This document shows, piece after piece, positions 21,369 through 31,692 of a stretch of 64,000 nucleotides of DNA. Made by a program: the position numbers and the translations under genes. Every line of letters begins with the position of its first letter. Position 1 is the stretch's first letter. This DNA is from Eutreptiella sp. 'Long Island Sound 2002' (lineage: Eukaryota > Euglenozoa > Euglenophyceae > Eutreptiales > Eutreptiaceae): positions 13,431,613 to 13,495,612 of the forward strand of contig OZ038386.1 of assembly GCA_964036045.1 (NCBI GenBank), written 5' to 3'. The notes under the pieces were generated by a model that searched no databases, had not been told where the DNA came from, and was given only the letters and a program-made list of their open reading frames with translations.

Positions 21369-22901
21369 TAAAAGCCGGCGTGCATTTATTTTGACTGCGT
21401 TCTTTTAAAAGAGGGGCGGTGATGCTGCCATTGGGAGCAGCCGCATCAACATGCCACCCTGACCCACAGAACTGCATTTGCCCCCCCCCCCCCCTCCCGA
21501 ACTTTGTGATAGACACCAACTACCACGAAAACAAATCACATACAGCGCAGAGCACTGAACACCAGTTGTCCTGCACGGTAACCGACCAGGTTTCATGTCT
21601 GGAACAGCCCCATCTTCCTGGCCACCACATTCTAACAGATTTGGGCCTGTCCTGATTTCGCATGTAGCCAAATGTGACACATGCAGTGCGAAGGTAGGCG
21701 ACCCCAAGGTTTTGTTGGGCGGAGTGAAAGGCCTCGGCCGGTGATAAACCCGGTGATCGTTCACACCAGACCAGTTCCAGATCAGCCCCTCCCTACGGTA
21801 TGTGGGAGCCATCGTGACCCGCAGTGACCCCATCTGTCCGTTGGCATGGGGACAGTTCTTCCCCCCCCTCCCCCCCAAGCCCCTGCACACAGTATGGAGC
21901 CTGTCAGCTCTGGCTGGGGAGTGGAAGGCTGCAATGCTGAGTAGGGGGGCGGACAGGCTATTATCACCCGCACACCTGCAGCCCCCCCAAGAATCGAGGT
22001 TCTCGCTCTGACAGCTCTGACTGTTCCCGCAGCTTCTGGTGCCTTTGCCGTGGTTTGCGGAAGGGGGAGGGTGGGTACGAGGGGAGGGGGCACAGCTTTC
22101 TAAAAACGCGACGGGTTTCTTAGACTGAGCCTGGCTGTATCTTGGACAAGGGCGGTGGCCGTGTTCATGGAAGCAAATGGCAAATGTCACACCCAAATGC
22201 ATTGCTGGTGAGACATGGGGCGTCCAGGACAGTGGAGCCACGGTCCAACCGCCGTCAGTTACAGCCTGAATATGGGCGGTATCGGAAAAGTAGTCGTGGG
22301 TTTGCAGGCCCTACCGCTTTCTGGGCCTCGGTCGCCCGTGTGCGCTGAGGTGGGGCCAGGCCAAGCCGACCATAGCAATGGGTTTCGTTGCCGTGCTGCG
22401 TGTGCACTGCGTGTGCACGACTGTGGCACTCCGCCACGAGGCCCATCTCTGACATGCAAAGGCCTGTGCACACGGTCGGATGTGCAGGGCCATGGCAAAC
22501 CGATTTCAGAAATGACCTGATGCTGCAGTGCTTCTAACCCTGACTCGTCGGACCATCTGGCCTACGCCTATCTCAGGACGACTTGGCTGGAGTCACACAA
22601 CACTCACCTCAAAATTCAAGCACTAACCTAACCCCCCCACTTTTGAACCCCCACCCCCCCCGATGCACCGTCACTTGCACTTTTTCCCTAAACCGCAAGC
22701 ACCCAAAAGCCTCTTGGAAAAAACAGCAACCACCCTGAAGTATGATGCAGGTACTAGTGCAGAGTCCCCCCCCCCCATCCCCTCATTTGGTGACAGCCCC
22801 CCTCAGGGGGGGGCGGGGGTGCGTTCCGTGTTGCACGGGGACTATTCAAGGAGGTGGGGGACATGCAAACCTTCCATGCAAGGCTTTCTGTGCACATGTT
22901 G

Positions 22902-22942
22902 GGCCATGGGACAGTCTCGGCTCCCAAGACTGTCCCATGGCC
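22902..22942 (+). repeat. Perfect 15-bp inverted repeat with 11-nt loop
   Basis: GGCCATGGGACAGTC at 22902-22916 pairs with GACTGTCCCATGGCC at 22928-22942; the loop is TCGGCTCCCAA. Confidence 0.9.
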
Positions 22943-24349
22943 TGACTCTGGAGATTACCCAGTTTGGGAGGGTAAAGCACTGCAACTGCAACTGCACCCC
23001 CATGGGCATGTCTGCTGAGCAGGACACTGACACTGCATGTTTTTTTTCTTTTGTCATTCAGTTTCGATTTCTGTTGGCTGCATGGAACATTCAGATTCTG
23101 AATCTGATTTGAATTGCACGTGTTTGTCGAGATGTTCAATAGTGCAAAAGTAAGAAGCTGCTGCTGTAGCCTCTGCCTCTACTAGTGTTTCCAATGTCAA
23201 GAAGCAAACCACCATCACTTCGTTCTTCAAGTGACCGTTGCAGTGGTGCTGAAACTTTGGCCTGGACTTGTTCGTGTTCCGTTTGCTTCTATGTGGCTCA
23301 AGGGGTCTGGAGTTTGGCAAAACACCCAATAAGCCGAGGGAGTATAAATTTGGGGTGTAATAAATTTTTTTTGGGGCTATACATTTTGGGGGGGTTTATG
23401 TGTACACTGTGCCTGTGTTTCTTGGATCCAACATTTTCATACATCGGGGTATGCTAAGCGTATGCCCCCCAAAAAGATGGGGGTGTATGGTATTCACGGC
23501 TACACTTGATCCAACAACCTCTCTTCCAAATGATTTCAGTGCCCCAATTTTGCTCACTCCCTTCACCCCCTGACATGCTGCCTCAACTGGATGGGCTTCA
23601 TTGAGCGTGATCGCAGGCACCCACTGCATGAGGTATCGACAGTCAAAGCGAGAGCCATGTGGTTATGGTTGCAAGCACCACAACATGCACAGAGAAGAGC
23701 AAGGATTGCAGAATTGATGTTGACAGCTGGAAGGCATGCAACATACCTTAGCATGATGAGAGGCACAGAACACAGAAAATTTGACACCAACAGGGAGAGT
23801 TGCCTGAACTGTCTGCGCACCATGCAGGCACCGTGCAAACTTTTGTTTTTTATACTTTAGTGTATGGAGATGTGATTTCCAAGAGTTGGTTGTGTATATG
23901 TGGCTTGCTAGTATGTTTTCGTGAGGGCCGTGCCACCGGGTAAAATCTGGGTAAATGTCCAAAAACCCTTGAACTGTGTGCAAATCATGCAACAACACCC
24001 TGCAGTGCGGAGGGTTAGAACAATTTAGCAAGGTCCTTCTATTATTTCATGTTCTCCCGATAATACCATTGTGCTGCCCATGCCTACCCACATATCCAAA
24101 CCGCACTTGAGGAGACCGAAATCCAGGTGATAGTTTCTCACCATTTCCCCCCCACCCCTTCTTGAGCACATGTGTGCTAGGGCCATACCCATCCACACTC
24201 TTGCAGCTGCACCCACACTAGCACTGCCCCCCCCCCCCCCTTGTGTAATGACCTAGTGTCAAGCGTAAGCTGCTTATTTTTTTTGGTGTAGGTTGTGTGG
24301 TATGTCTGTTTTTTTTTGGGGGGGGGGGGCGTACGTCGTGCATGAAAAA

Positions 24350-24590
24350 AAAAACTTGCAAATGCTATGGCACACGACCTTCGCCAAAAACAAAAGTGCG
24401 TGACTTACCCTTTTTTTTTTGTTTGTTCCGCGACTTACATAAAAAAAAGTGCACGCGATCTACATCCAAAAAAAAGTGCGGCTGATTTGCGCCTTTTTTG
24501 TTACAAAATCTGCATCCAGAAAGAATTACACGCGACCTACATGCAAAAAAACGTGAAGGCGACCTACGCCAAACAACAAAAAAGAACGCC
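24350..24590 (+). repeat. Degenerate A-rich ~30-bp repeats
   Basis: Repeated pattern GCGACYTACATCCAAAAAAA followed by GTGC-like blocks, at least five diverged copies. Confidence 0.55.
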
Positions 24591-25008
24591 ACCAACTTTT
24601 CTCCGTTTTGAGAGGGCTATACGGCCATCTTCAATCCTCTTGTATGGGGATGACGGGTTTCGTAGCTGCTTGGGTTTCTCCCCTTTTTTGGGGGGTTCCC
24701 AAGAAGGGGTTATGTAGCCATCCTGCCCACACCTTTGATTTTCTCCGTGTGCTGAGCATAGGGTACCCCCAAGAAGGCAAGGGTTATGTAGCCATTTTGC
24801 CTACATGTAGGCCACTTGTGATTTGGGCCACTGTTTGGCACTTCCTTGATTCGGCCAATGTTCAAACGCCTCCAACAAAACGGGGTTTCCGCACATGCTT
24901 GGGCTTTGCGTTTCCACAAGGATGGTTGGTCATGTGGCTATCAATCCTTGCATATTTGCGATGAGGTGATTGCCCATCGGTGAAGTTGGGAGGAAATCAA
25001 TGTTATCA

Positions 25009-25372
25009 TGACGTCTTTGCCGAAAGGATTCATCCGTGAAGCAATGCGCATCATCAATGTAATGTGGATCGCCCTATCCGACTCATCAATGCGAATTGCT
25101 TTGTTTGACTCCCAGGTGCCATCCTAGAAAATGGTTGGAAAGAGGATGTGAATGGCTGGGAAGCTGGAGAATCTCCTCGTGCCTCCAACTCCGAGTCCCC
25201 GCCCCCATCTACTTCGTCCCTCATTTTTGAAGAATGGGAATCTCTTTCATGGCCCAAGGACAATATTGCTACCACCCCCTCCTTGGAGCCGAAATCCGGA
25301 GAATCTCGTCCCTCCCCACCCTCCGACTTTGAGGACTTAGCTACATGGGCGGTCGGTGTAGGGCAATGTTGA
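25009..25372 (+). pseudogene. Protein-like remnant in two frames
   Basis: From ATG 25009 one frame reads MTSLPKGFIREAMRIINVMW then IALSDSSMRIALFDSQ and stops soon after. From an AG near 25110 the next frame reads AILENGWKEDVNGWEAGESP and a Ser/Pro-rich acidic stretch, to a stop at 25372. The two look like one protein broken by a frameshift or a very short intron. The family was not recognised; a transposase remnant is possible. Confidence 0.3.
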
Positions 25373-25412
25373 CGCCCCCACACCAACCACACACTCCTCT
25401 ACCTTTTTTGTT

Positions 25413-25427
25413 GTTTTCTTCTTCTTC

Positions 25428-25450
<23 letters not shown>
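25413..25450 (+). repeat. (TTC)n microsatellite
   Basis: About 12 TTC triplets followed by a T run. Confidence 0.9.
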
Positions 25451-25458
<8 letters not shown>

Positions 25459-26791
25459 GAGCAGAAAAAGCTGCAAAAAGCTGCAATCATGTGACCTGCA
25501 GAGGGTCGGACTGCTCTTGGCAACACGTGCACATGTCATGTGGTGAAAAAATGCTACTACCGATCTGCTGCGTTTTCACTTAGTAGAAGGCCAAAGTATC
25601 AGTGTCATGGTGTAGTCATTAGTGTCTACGGCACGCTGACTAGTGGTACATCACTCTAGTCCCACATTGTTTCAAAGATTTTGAAAAGACCTTCAAAGAT
25701 TTTGACAAGAAAGCATGCAGCGCTGTCTACTACGTTGAGATGCCCCTTTTTCAATGTCAATGCGGTTGTTGCCCAAATTGCATGTAGCTCTTGAAAAGTA
25801 TTGTGTTTTGTTACATTTGTTATACTTGAGTTACAGAGTCAGCGAAGCAACACAGCAACGGCTGTGGACGACGATCAGCAAAATTGTGCAACCTGTGTTG
25901 AAAGGGGTTTGCCTATGTGCGTATTCAAAGGGCAAACGTTATGTCAAACCTTGGCCCACGAATTTCATCTGAACTCTTGGCCATGAAATGAATGATGCAA
26001 GATGTTGCCAAGTCTCCGTGTCAAAGTAATTCATATCGTAGCGCATGTGCATTGCAATCTGCGGGCTGGCACACCTGCATTACGTCATGCAAACCTATGC
26101 GCAAAACAGTGTGGGCCATGAGCCAGTCGCGTCAGGATTGTGCCAGCGCACTGTGACTGTGCAAGGGAAGTTTTCCTCCGGTCCCCATTCCCTCCTCACA
26201 AGCCACCCTGACATACACATTCCCTTGCTCCCCCTTCAGAGGGTTCCTGAACCTGGGGCTAACCAGCCGTGCAGTCCAGTTTAGTGGTGGTGGCGTTTCC
26301 GCAGGCTGACTGCTTTGCAGGCTTGGCAGCAGGGGGTGGGAACAGACCCATAGAACACTGTTTGTGCTTGGTTTGCAAGGGGCTGATCTGCACTCCAGTA
26401 TGAATTGTTCGTCGTGGTGTTTTTGCGGAATGCCTGGTTGTGCTATGTTGGCTGTAGGGGTGGGCAATTAGACCTCTGATCAACCATGTGCAAAGCTAAG
26501 GCCGCGATATGGTGCAGGCCATCTACTGCTGAATTCAGAGTGGATACCCCGGGCTGAATGCAGCTGGTCGGGGGACCGCGTGGACTGAGGCAGGGATGGA
26601 GAAGTGTTTAGGAAGCTGTGAATCAGTGTGCTTGGGGCTCGTGCACAGCCCATACATGGTCATCATGGTTCTTGCAGGAATGTAGGAATGCCGAACCTCG
26701 CAGTTTGAGCATGATTCGAATTGATGCCTTGGTACACATACACATTCACATACACGTACGGATTTGCAGCGGTTGACAAGTTTCGCTTGCC
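25451..26791. other. No confident gene; upstream of the coiled-coil gene
   Basis: Short frames without motifs on either strand. This interval would contain the promoter and 5' UTR of the gene at 26792; no clear TATA or initiator was picked out. Confidence 0.35.
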
Positions 26792-29700
26792 ATGCCTCTT
26801 TTTCCAGTGCCGCAATTTTGGACAACAACGATGACATTGGAAGAAGGATGTCTCTTTTGCATACAAAAGCAACACACCATCGACACTTTACTATTGGGAA
26901 AGGAGATTGAAGACGTCCGTTGCACTCGCACAGTTCTGAAAGAGCTTCCCTTGTTGATTGCAGAGAACCGAACCTTGGAGGCAGAGTTGGCGCAACTGAA
27001 GACGAAGTGCAACGATTTGGAAGGAAAGTGCGATGCTTGGGAAAGAGAATGTGATGATTGGGAAGCAAAGCACAAAGAGTTGGAAAATAGCTGCGAGAAC
27101 AAGGTTGCAGAAGCGTGCAACACTTTGTGGCAACACGACTGGCGTTGGGTATCGCGTGACCGGACACAAATTGTGTTGTCCCGCAACGGTCACCCAGGCG
27201 AATACGCGGATGACGCGTGCACGTTGTGGAACTACGGTCCCACGAGCGAAGATGTGGATGAAGCACCCCGGGGGACAGACGATGAGGTGATCTCATTGGA
27301 CATTATCCTTCAACACCAAGACGCTGGGGAGCTCTTGGCTGATGAAAGGAGCTTTGGAATCCAGACGCTCAGCATGGACCAGAAACTAGACCTGGTGCTC
27401 CAGCGCATCGCCGCCTCAAATGATGCCTTGCGCGAAGCTACAGCCCGCAGTCACGACCTGGAGCGCAACCTCATTCAATTGCACTTTCAAGTCCGAGATT
27501 TCATCTTGGATGACGAGCAAAGCGACCGCAACGGGCTGTGTGACGAAGAGCTCGACGCAAGAAGAGCTTTGGTGCGGCTCTTTCAAACGGACCGCCGACT
27601 CTTACGCATAAAGGATGCCAAGGCCAAGTGCCAGAACGACTATGAGTGGGTGCTTGGCCGCCTTGGCGCGTCTGACAATGAGTTGCACTCTGTAAAGACG
27701 CGGAAGTCCGAGTTAGAGCGTCAAGTTGGCGCACTTCAGCGAAAAGTCCGAGATGACGCACTTGCGCTCCAAAATTTGTTGGCGGATCGTGAGTTGCAAA
27801 GCACGCAATGCTTCATTTATGGAGAACATGAAGCTCGAAGAGATATTGAAGCAGCCGAGATTGAGCAAAGTCGGGATTCCCTATTGAAGGGGATCAGCTA
27901 TGAACTGCATTGTGCGAATCTTCGTAGTTCTGAGTTGCACCATCAAGTTTGCGCATTACGACGACAAGCCGATAATGCTACGTCCGAGCTCACCAAGGTA
28001 TCGGATGTGGCGCAGTTGCGTAACCTCATGCACGAAGAACAAGAGGCTCGGGGAACTCTGAAAGCGACCGAGATGGAGCAATGTCGAGAATTGCTGTTGA
28101 AGGAGAAGACAGATGATGTGCGTGTTGCGAATTTTTGTGGTTCCGCGCTGGATGGTCAAATTCGGGCACTACAACAACAGGTCTCTCATCTTATGTCGGA
28201 GCTCAACAAGGTGTCGCGTTTGGCGCGGGTGAATGACCTCATGCATGAAGAGCAAATAGCTCGAGGAAGACTTGGGGCGGCCGAGAGCGAGCAATGTCGA
28301 GAGTGGCTTTTAGAGAAGAGGACAGATGTGGCACATTATGAAGCTCTTCGTAGTTCGCAGTTGCAAGTTTGCGCGTTGCAACGACAGGTTTGTGATGTTG
28401 CGTCCGAGGTCAACAAGCGCGCAACGCTGGCAAGGTTGGGGCGCTTCATGCACGAAGAACAGGAAAGTCGAAGAAATGTTGAAGCAGCTGAGCATGAGGT
28501 ATTGCGAGATTTGCTGTTGGAGGAGAAGACGGATGAGCTGGATATTGCAGATGTTCGTATTTCGGAGTTGGAAGGTCGAAGAGATATTGAAGCAGCTGAG
28601 CATGAGGTATTGCGAGATTTGCTGTTGGAGGAGAAGACGGATGAGCTGGATATTGCAGATGTTCGTATTTCGGAGTTGGAAGGTCGAAGAGATATTGAAG
28701 CAGCTGAGCATGAGGTATTGCGAGATTTGCTGTTGGAGGAGAAGACGGATGAGCTGGATATTGCAGATGTTCGTATTTCGGAGTTGGAAGGTCGAAGAGT
28801 TATTGAAGCAGCTGAGCATGAGGTATTGCGAGATTTGCTGTTGGAGGAGAAGACGGATGAGCTGGATATTGCAGATGTTCGTATTTCGGAGTTGGAAGGT
28901 CGAAGAGATATTGAAGCAGCTGAGCATGAGGTATTGCGAGATTTGCTGTTGGAGGAGAAGACGGATGAGCTGGATATTGCAGATGTTCGTATCTCGGAGT
29001 TGGAAGGTCGAAGAGATATTGAAGCAGCTGAGCATGAAGTATTGCGAGATTTGCTGTTGGAGGAGAAGACGGATGAGCTGGATATTGCAGATGTTCGTAT
29101 CTCGGAGTTGGAAGGTCGAAGAGATATTGAAGCAGCTGAGCATGAGGTATTGCGAGATTTGCTGTTGGAGGAGAAGACGGATGAGCTGGATATTGCAGAT
29201 GTTCGTATCTCGGAGTTGGAAGGTCGAAGAGATATTGAAGCAGCTGAGCATGAGGTATTGCGAGATTTGCTGTTGGAGGAGAAGACGGATGAGCTGGATA
29301 TTGCAGATGTTCGTATTTCGGAGTTGGAAGGTCGAAGAGATATTGAAGCAGCTGAGCATGAGGTATTGCGAGATTTGCTGTTGGAGGAGAAGACGGATGA
29401 GCTGGATATTGCAGATGTTCGTATCTCGGAGTTGGAAGGTCGAAGAGATATTGAAGCAGCTGAGCATGAGGTATTGCGAGATTTGCTGTTGGAGGAGAAG
29501 ACGGATGAGCTGGATATTGCAGATGTTCGTATCTCGGAGTTGGAAGGTCGAAGAGATATTGAAGCAGCTGAGCATGAGGTATTGCGAGATTTGCTGTTGG
29601 AGGAGAAGACGGATGAGCTGGATATTGCAGATGTTCGTATCTCGGAGTTGGAAGGTCGAAGAGATATTGAAGCAGCTGAGCATGAGGTATTGCGAGATTT

Positions 29701-31219
29701 GCTGTTGGAGGAGAAGACGGATGAGCTGGATATTGCAGATGTTCGTATCTCGGAGTTGGAAGGTCGAAGAGATATTGAAGCAGCTGAGCATGAGGTATTG
29801 CGAGATTTGCTGTTGGAGGAGAAGACGGATGAGCTGGATATTGCAGATGTTCGTATCTCGGAGTTGGAAGGTCGAAGAGATATTGAAGCAGCTGAGCATG
29901 AGGTATTGCGAGATTTGCTGTTGGAGGAGAAGACGGATGAGCTGGATATTGCAGATGTTCGTATTTCGGAGTTGGAAGGTCGAAGAGATATTGAAGCAGC
30001 TGAGCATGAGGTATTGCGAGATTTGCTGTTGGAGGAGAAGACGGATGAGCTGGATATTGCAGATGTTCGTATCTCGGAGTTGGAAGGTCGAAGAGATATT
30101 GAAGCAGCTGAGCATGAGGTATTGCGAGATTTGCTGTTGGAGGAGAAGACGGATGAGCTGGATATTGCAGATGTTCGTATTTCGGAGTTGGAAGGTCGAA
30201 GAGATATTGAAGCAGCTGAGCATGAGGTATTGCGAGATTTGCTGTTGGAGGAGAAGACGGATGAGCTGGATATTGCAGATGTTCGTATCTCGGAGTTGGA
30301 AGGTCGAAGAGATATTGAAGCAGCTGAGCATGAGGTATTGCGAGATTTGCTGTTGGAGGAGAAGACGGATGAACTGGATATTGCAGATGTTCGTATTTCG
30401 GAGTTGGAAGGTCAAGTTTCTGCAGTGCAAAAAAAATGTCGAGAGGATACCGCCAACTTGACAGCTGCCTTAGTCGCTTGCAAGTCAACTACTGTCATTT
30501 ATGAAGAAGAAACCGCTCGCAGAGATCTTGAAGCGGCCGAGGTTCAGCTATGTCGAGATGTGCTGTTGGAGAAGAGAGATGCGATGCGTCATGCATATCT
30601 TCGTCGTGAATGGGTAAGGTTGGGATGCTTCAGTCTCGAAGAAGAATCAACCCGCAGACATCTTCAAGAGGCTGAGCAATACTGGGATTTGGTTTCGATG
30701 TTCCAAGATACGCTTGCGAAGGAGAAGAGGAGGGAAGTGCATCGTGCCAATTTTCGTTGTTTTGAGTTGGATGGGCAAGTTTGCGCATTACAACGACAGC
30801 TTTATTGCAGCACTTTAGAGCTGAGCGAGGAGTCGGAATTCGCAAGGTTGAACTGCTTCATGCACGGAGAACAGGAAGCGCGATGTATTCTTGAGGCTGC
30901 TGAGATTGGGCAATGTCGAGACATCATTTTGGAGCACATGGGGGAAATGACGTCGTTGCACACCATGTGCTCGGAGCAGCTGCGTAATGTGTTGGAGCAA
31001 GACCGCATCGCGTTGTGTCGCAAGGAGGATCATGCCCGTGCCAGGCGTGAGGCAGAGGCTGTTCGCGAGCTGCAGGAATCGCTTGCGTGCTGCACCAGGG
31101 TGTTGACCGAGCTGGAGAAGAAGGGGCCTTTGGTATACATTGATGCATGCCTCTGCTGCATTCCGTGTTGCCGTGCTCCTCGCGGTTGTGCAATGCGTGC
31201 CCAAGGCACAAGCAAGTAA
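26792..31219 (+). CDS. Giant coiled-coil repeat protein, 1475 aa, intronless
   Basis: Open from ATG 26792 to a stop at 31217-31219. The whole protein is charged and alpha-helical with heptad character. Residues about 350-560 hold three diverged ~71-residue units of the type EAAE.EQCR.LLLEEKTD...SELEGQVCALQRQV....LARL..FMHEEQE. Residues about 560-1207 are 18 almost identical 36-residue units (core HEVLRDLLLEEKTDELDIAD then VRISELEG). The longer degenerate units then resume to about 1440. The final ~25 residues are Cys-rich (CLCCIPCC) and may be translated intron. Absence of introns in 4.4 kb contrasts with neighbours. It is likely structural (cytoskeletal, centrosomal or basal-body type) by analogy only. 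The start could be 14 codons later (ATG 26834), since TTTTCCAG at 26801-26808 resembles an acceptor. Confidence 0.65.
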   Translation: MPLFPVPQFWTTTMTLEEGCLFCIQKQHTIDTLLLGKEIEDVRCTRTVLKELPLLIAENRTLEAELAQLKTKCNDLEGKCDAWERECDDWEAKHKELENSCENKVAEACNTLWQHDWRWVSRDRTQIVLSRNGHPGEYADDACTLWNYGPTSEDVDEAPRGTDDEVISLDIILQHQDAGELLADERSFGIQTLSMDQKLDLVLQRIAASNDALREATARSHDLERNLIQLHFQVRDFILDDEQSDRNGLCDEELDARRALVRLFQTDRRLLRIKDAKAKCQNDYEWVLGRLGASDNELHSVKTRKSELERQVGALQRKVRDDALALQNLLADRELQSTQCFIYGEHEARRDIEAAEIEQSRDSLLKGISYELHCANLRSSELHHQVCALRRQADNATSELTKVSDVAQLRNLMHEEQEARGTLKATEMEQCRELLLKEKTDDVRVANFCGSALDGQIRALQQQVSHLMSELNKVSRLARVNDLMHEEQIARGRLGAAESEQCREWLLEKRTDVAHYEALRSSQLQVCALQRQVCDVASEVNKRATLARLGRFMHEEQESRRNVEAAEHEVLRDLLLEEKTDELDIADVRISELEGRRDIEAAEHEVLRDLLLEEKTDELDIADVRISELEGRRDIEAAEHEVLRDLLLEEKTDELDIADVRISELEGRRVIEAAEHEVLRDLLLEEKTDELDIADVRISELEGRRDIEAAEHEVLRDLLLEEKTDELDIADVRISELEGRRDIEAAEHEVLRDLLLEEKTDELDIADVRISELEGRRDIEAAEHEVLRDLLLEEKTDELDIADVRISELEGRRDIEAAEHEVLRDLLLEEKTDELDIADVRISELEGRRDIEAAEHEVLRDLLLEEKTDELDIADVRISELEGRRDIEAAEHEVLRDLLLEEKTDELDIADVRISELEGRRDIEAAEHEVLRDLLLEEKTDELDIADVRISELEGRRDIEAAEHEVLRDLLLEEKTDELDIADVRISELEGRRDIEAAEHEVLRDLLLEEKTDELDIADVRISELEGRRDIEAAEHEVLRDLLLEEKTDELDIADVRISELEGRRDIEAAEHEVLRDLLLEEKTDELDIADVRISELEGRRDIEAAEHEVLRDLLLEEKTDELDIADVRISELEGRRDIEAAEHEVLRDLLLEEKTDELDIADVRISELEGRRDIEAAEHEVLRDLLLEEKTDELDIADVRISELEGQVSAVQKKCREDTANLTAALVACKSTTVIYEEETARRDLEAAEVQLCRDVLLEKRDAMRHAYLRREWVRLGCFSLEEESTRRHLQEAEQYWDLVSMFQDTLAKEKRREVHRANFRCFELDGQVCALQRQLYCSTLELSEESEFARLNCFMHGEQEARCILEAAEIGQCRDIILEHMGEMTSLHTMCSEQLRNVLEQDRIALCRKEDHARARREAEAVRELQESLACCTRVLTELEKKGPLVYIDACLCCIPCCRAPRGCAMRAQGTSK
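28469..30413 (+). repeat. 108-bp tandem repeat, 18 copies, inside the coiled-coil gene
   Basis: Period is exactly 108 bp (for example gatattgaagcagctgag recurs every 108). Copies differ only at a few positions: ATTTCG/ATCTCG, GAGGTA/GAAGTA, one GTT for GAT (28799), and GAACTG in the last copy. The first copy is slightly diverged (AATGTTG). Confidence 0.98.
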
Positions 31220-31406
31220 TCCGTATGCCGATTCCGCACGTGCACGGATACCCACGCGTGGATTCCTTCGGGTATGGACAGCCGTGGCCGCGGCGGGGCC
31301 CGGTCCCAACGCCACGTTCTGGAAAGATAGTGCCCCCGTCCTGACTCAAGTTCGGCAACCAAAGGCCGTTGGCGCGGAAGGCTCCAGCGGAATTTTCATT
31401 TTCTGA
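31143..31406 (+). CDS. Small ORF with signal-peptide-like start
   Basis: From ATG 31143 the frame reads MHASAAFRVAVLLAVVQCVP then KAQASNPYADS: a short polar start, a hydrophobic stretch and an A-x-A cleavage-like site. It then continues as a basic/Ala-rich 88-codon ORF to 31406. It overlaps the last 77 bp of the coiled-coil frame in another phase. Either it is a coincidence or it is the first exon of the PDZ gene downstream, in which case the coiled-coil gene would splice out before here. Confidence 0.2.
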   Translation: MHASAAFRVAVLLAVVQCVPKAQASNPYADSARARIPTRGFLRVWTAVAAAGPGPNATFWKDSAPVLTQVRQPKAVGAEGSSGIFIF

Positions 31407-31692
31407 AAACCATGTGGAGGTCGAAGATGTTGATTATTTGCTCATGGCCATTCATTTTATGTGATGGTTGCTTCCTGGTGAGGGTAGATTGATGTGACTG
31501 TTGCTTGCTGCACTTTCTCCCTTCTTCTACCAACCCTGCACCCAAACCCCTCCCATGCCCCCCCCTCCAACCCCCCCATCCCCCCCCCCCGTTCGCAATT
31601 CCAAACCGGCACTGTTCACACGTTGTGGAACTGTACACAAACTGTACACGGGTGGTAACACTGTGCGCACACTGTCCATCGCGATCGTTCAG

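Larger units (their letters stand above)
21369..24999. other. About 3.6 kb, no confident gene
   Basis: Holds C/G tracts, a strong short hairpin (22902-22942), a tiny frame ending in a PIP-box-like motif (23167-23233), and degenerate ~30-bp repeats (24350-24590). A plus-strand stretch at 23578-23860 (NWMGFIERDRRHPLHEVSTV...) looks protein-like but is not recognised. Confidence 0.35.

Noticed and set aside
28310-30488. Antisense and alternate-frame ORFs of 562-711 codons over the coiled-coil array
   Set aside because: Passive consequence of the 108-bp period; they end at or just outside the array.
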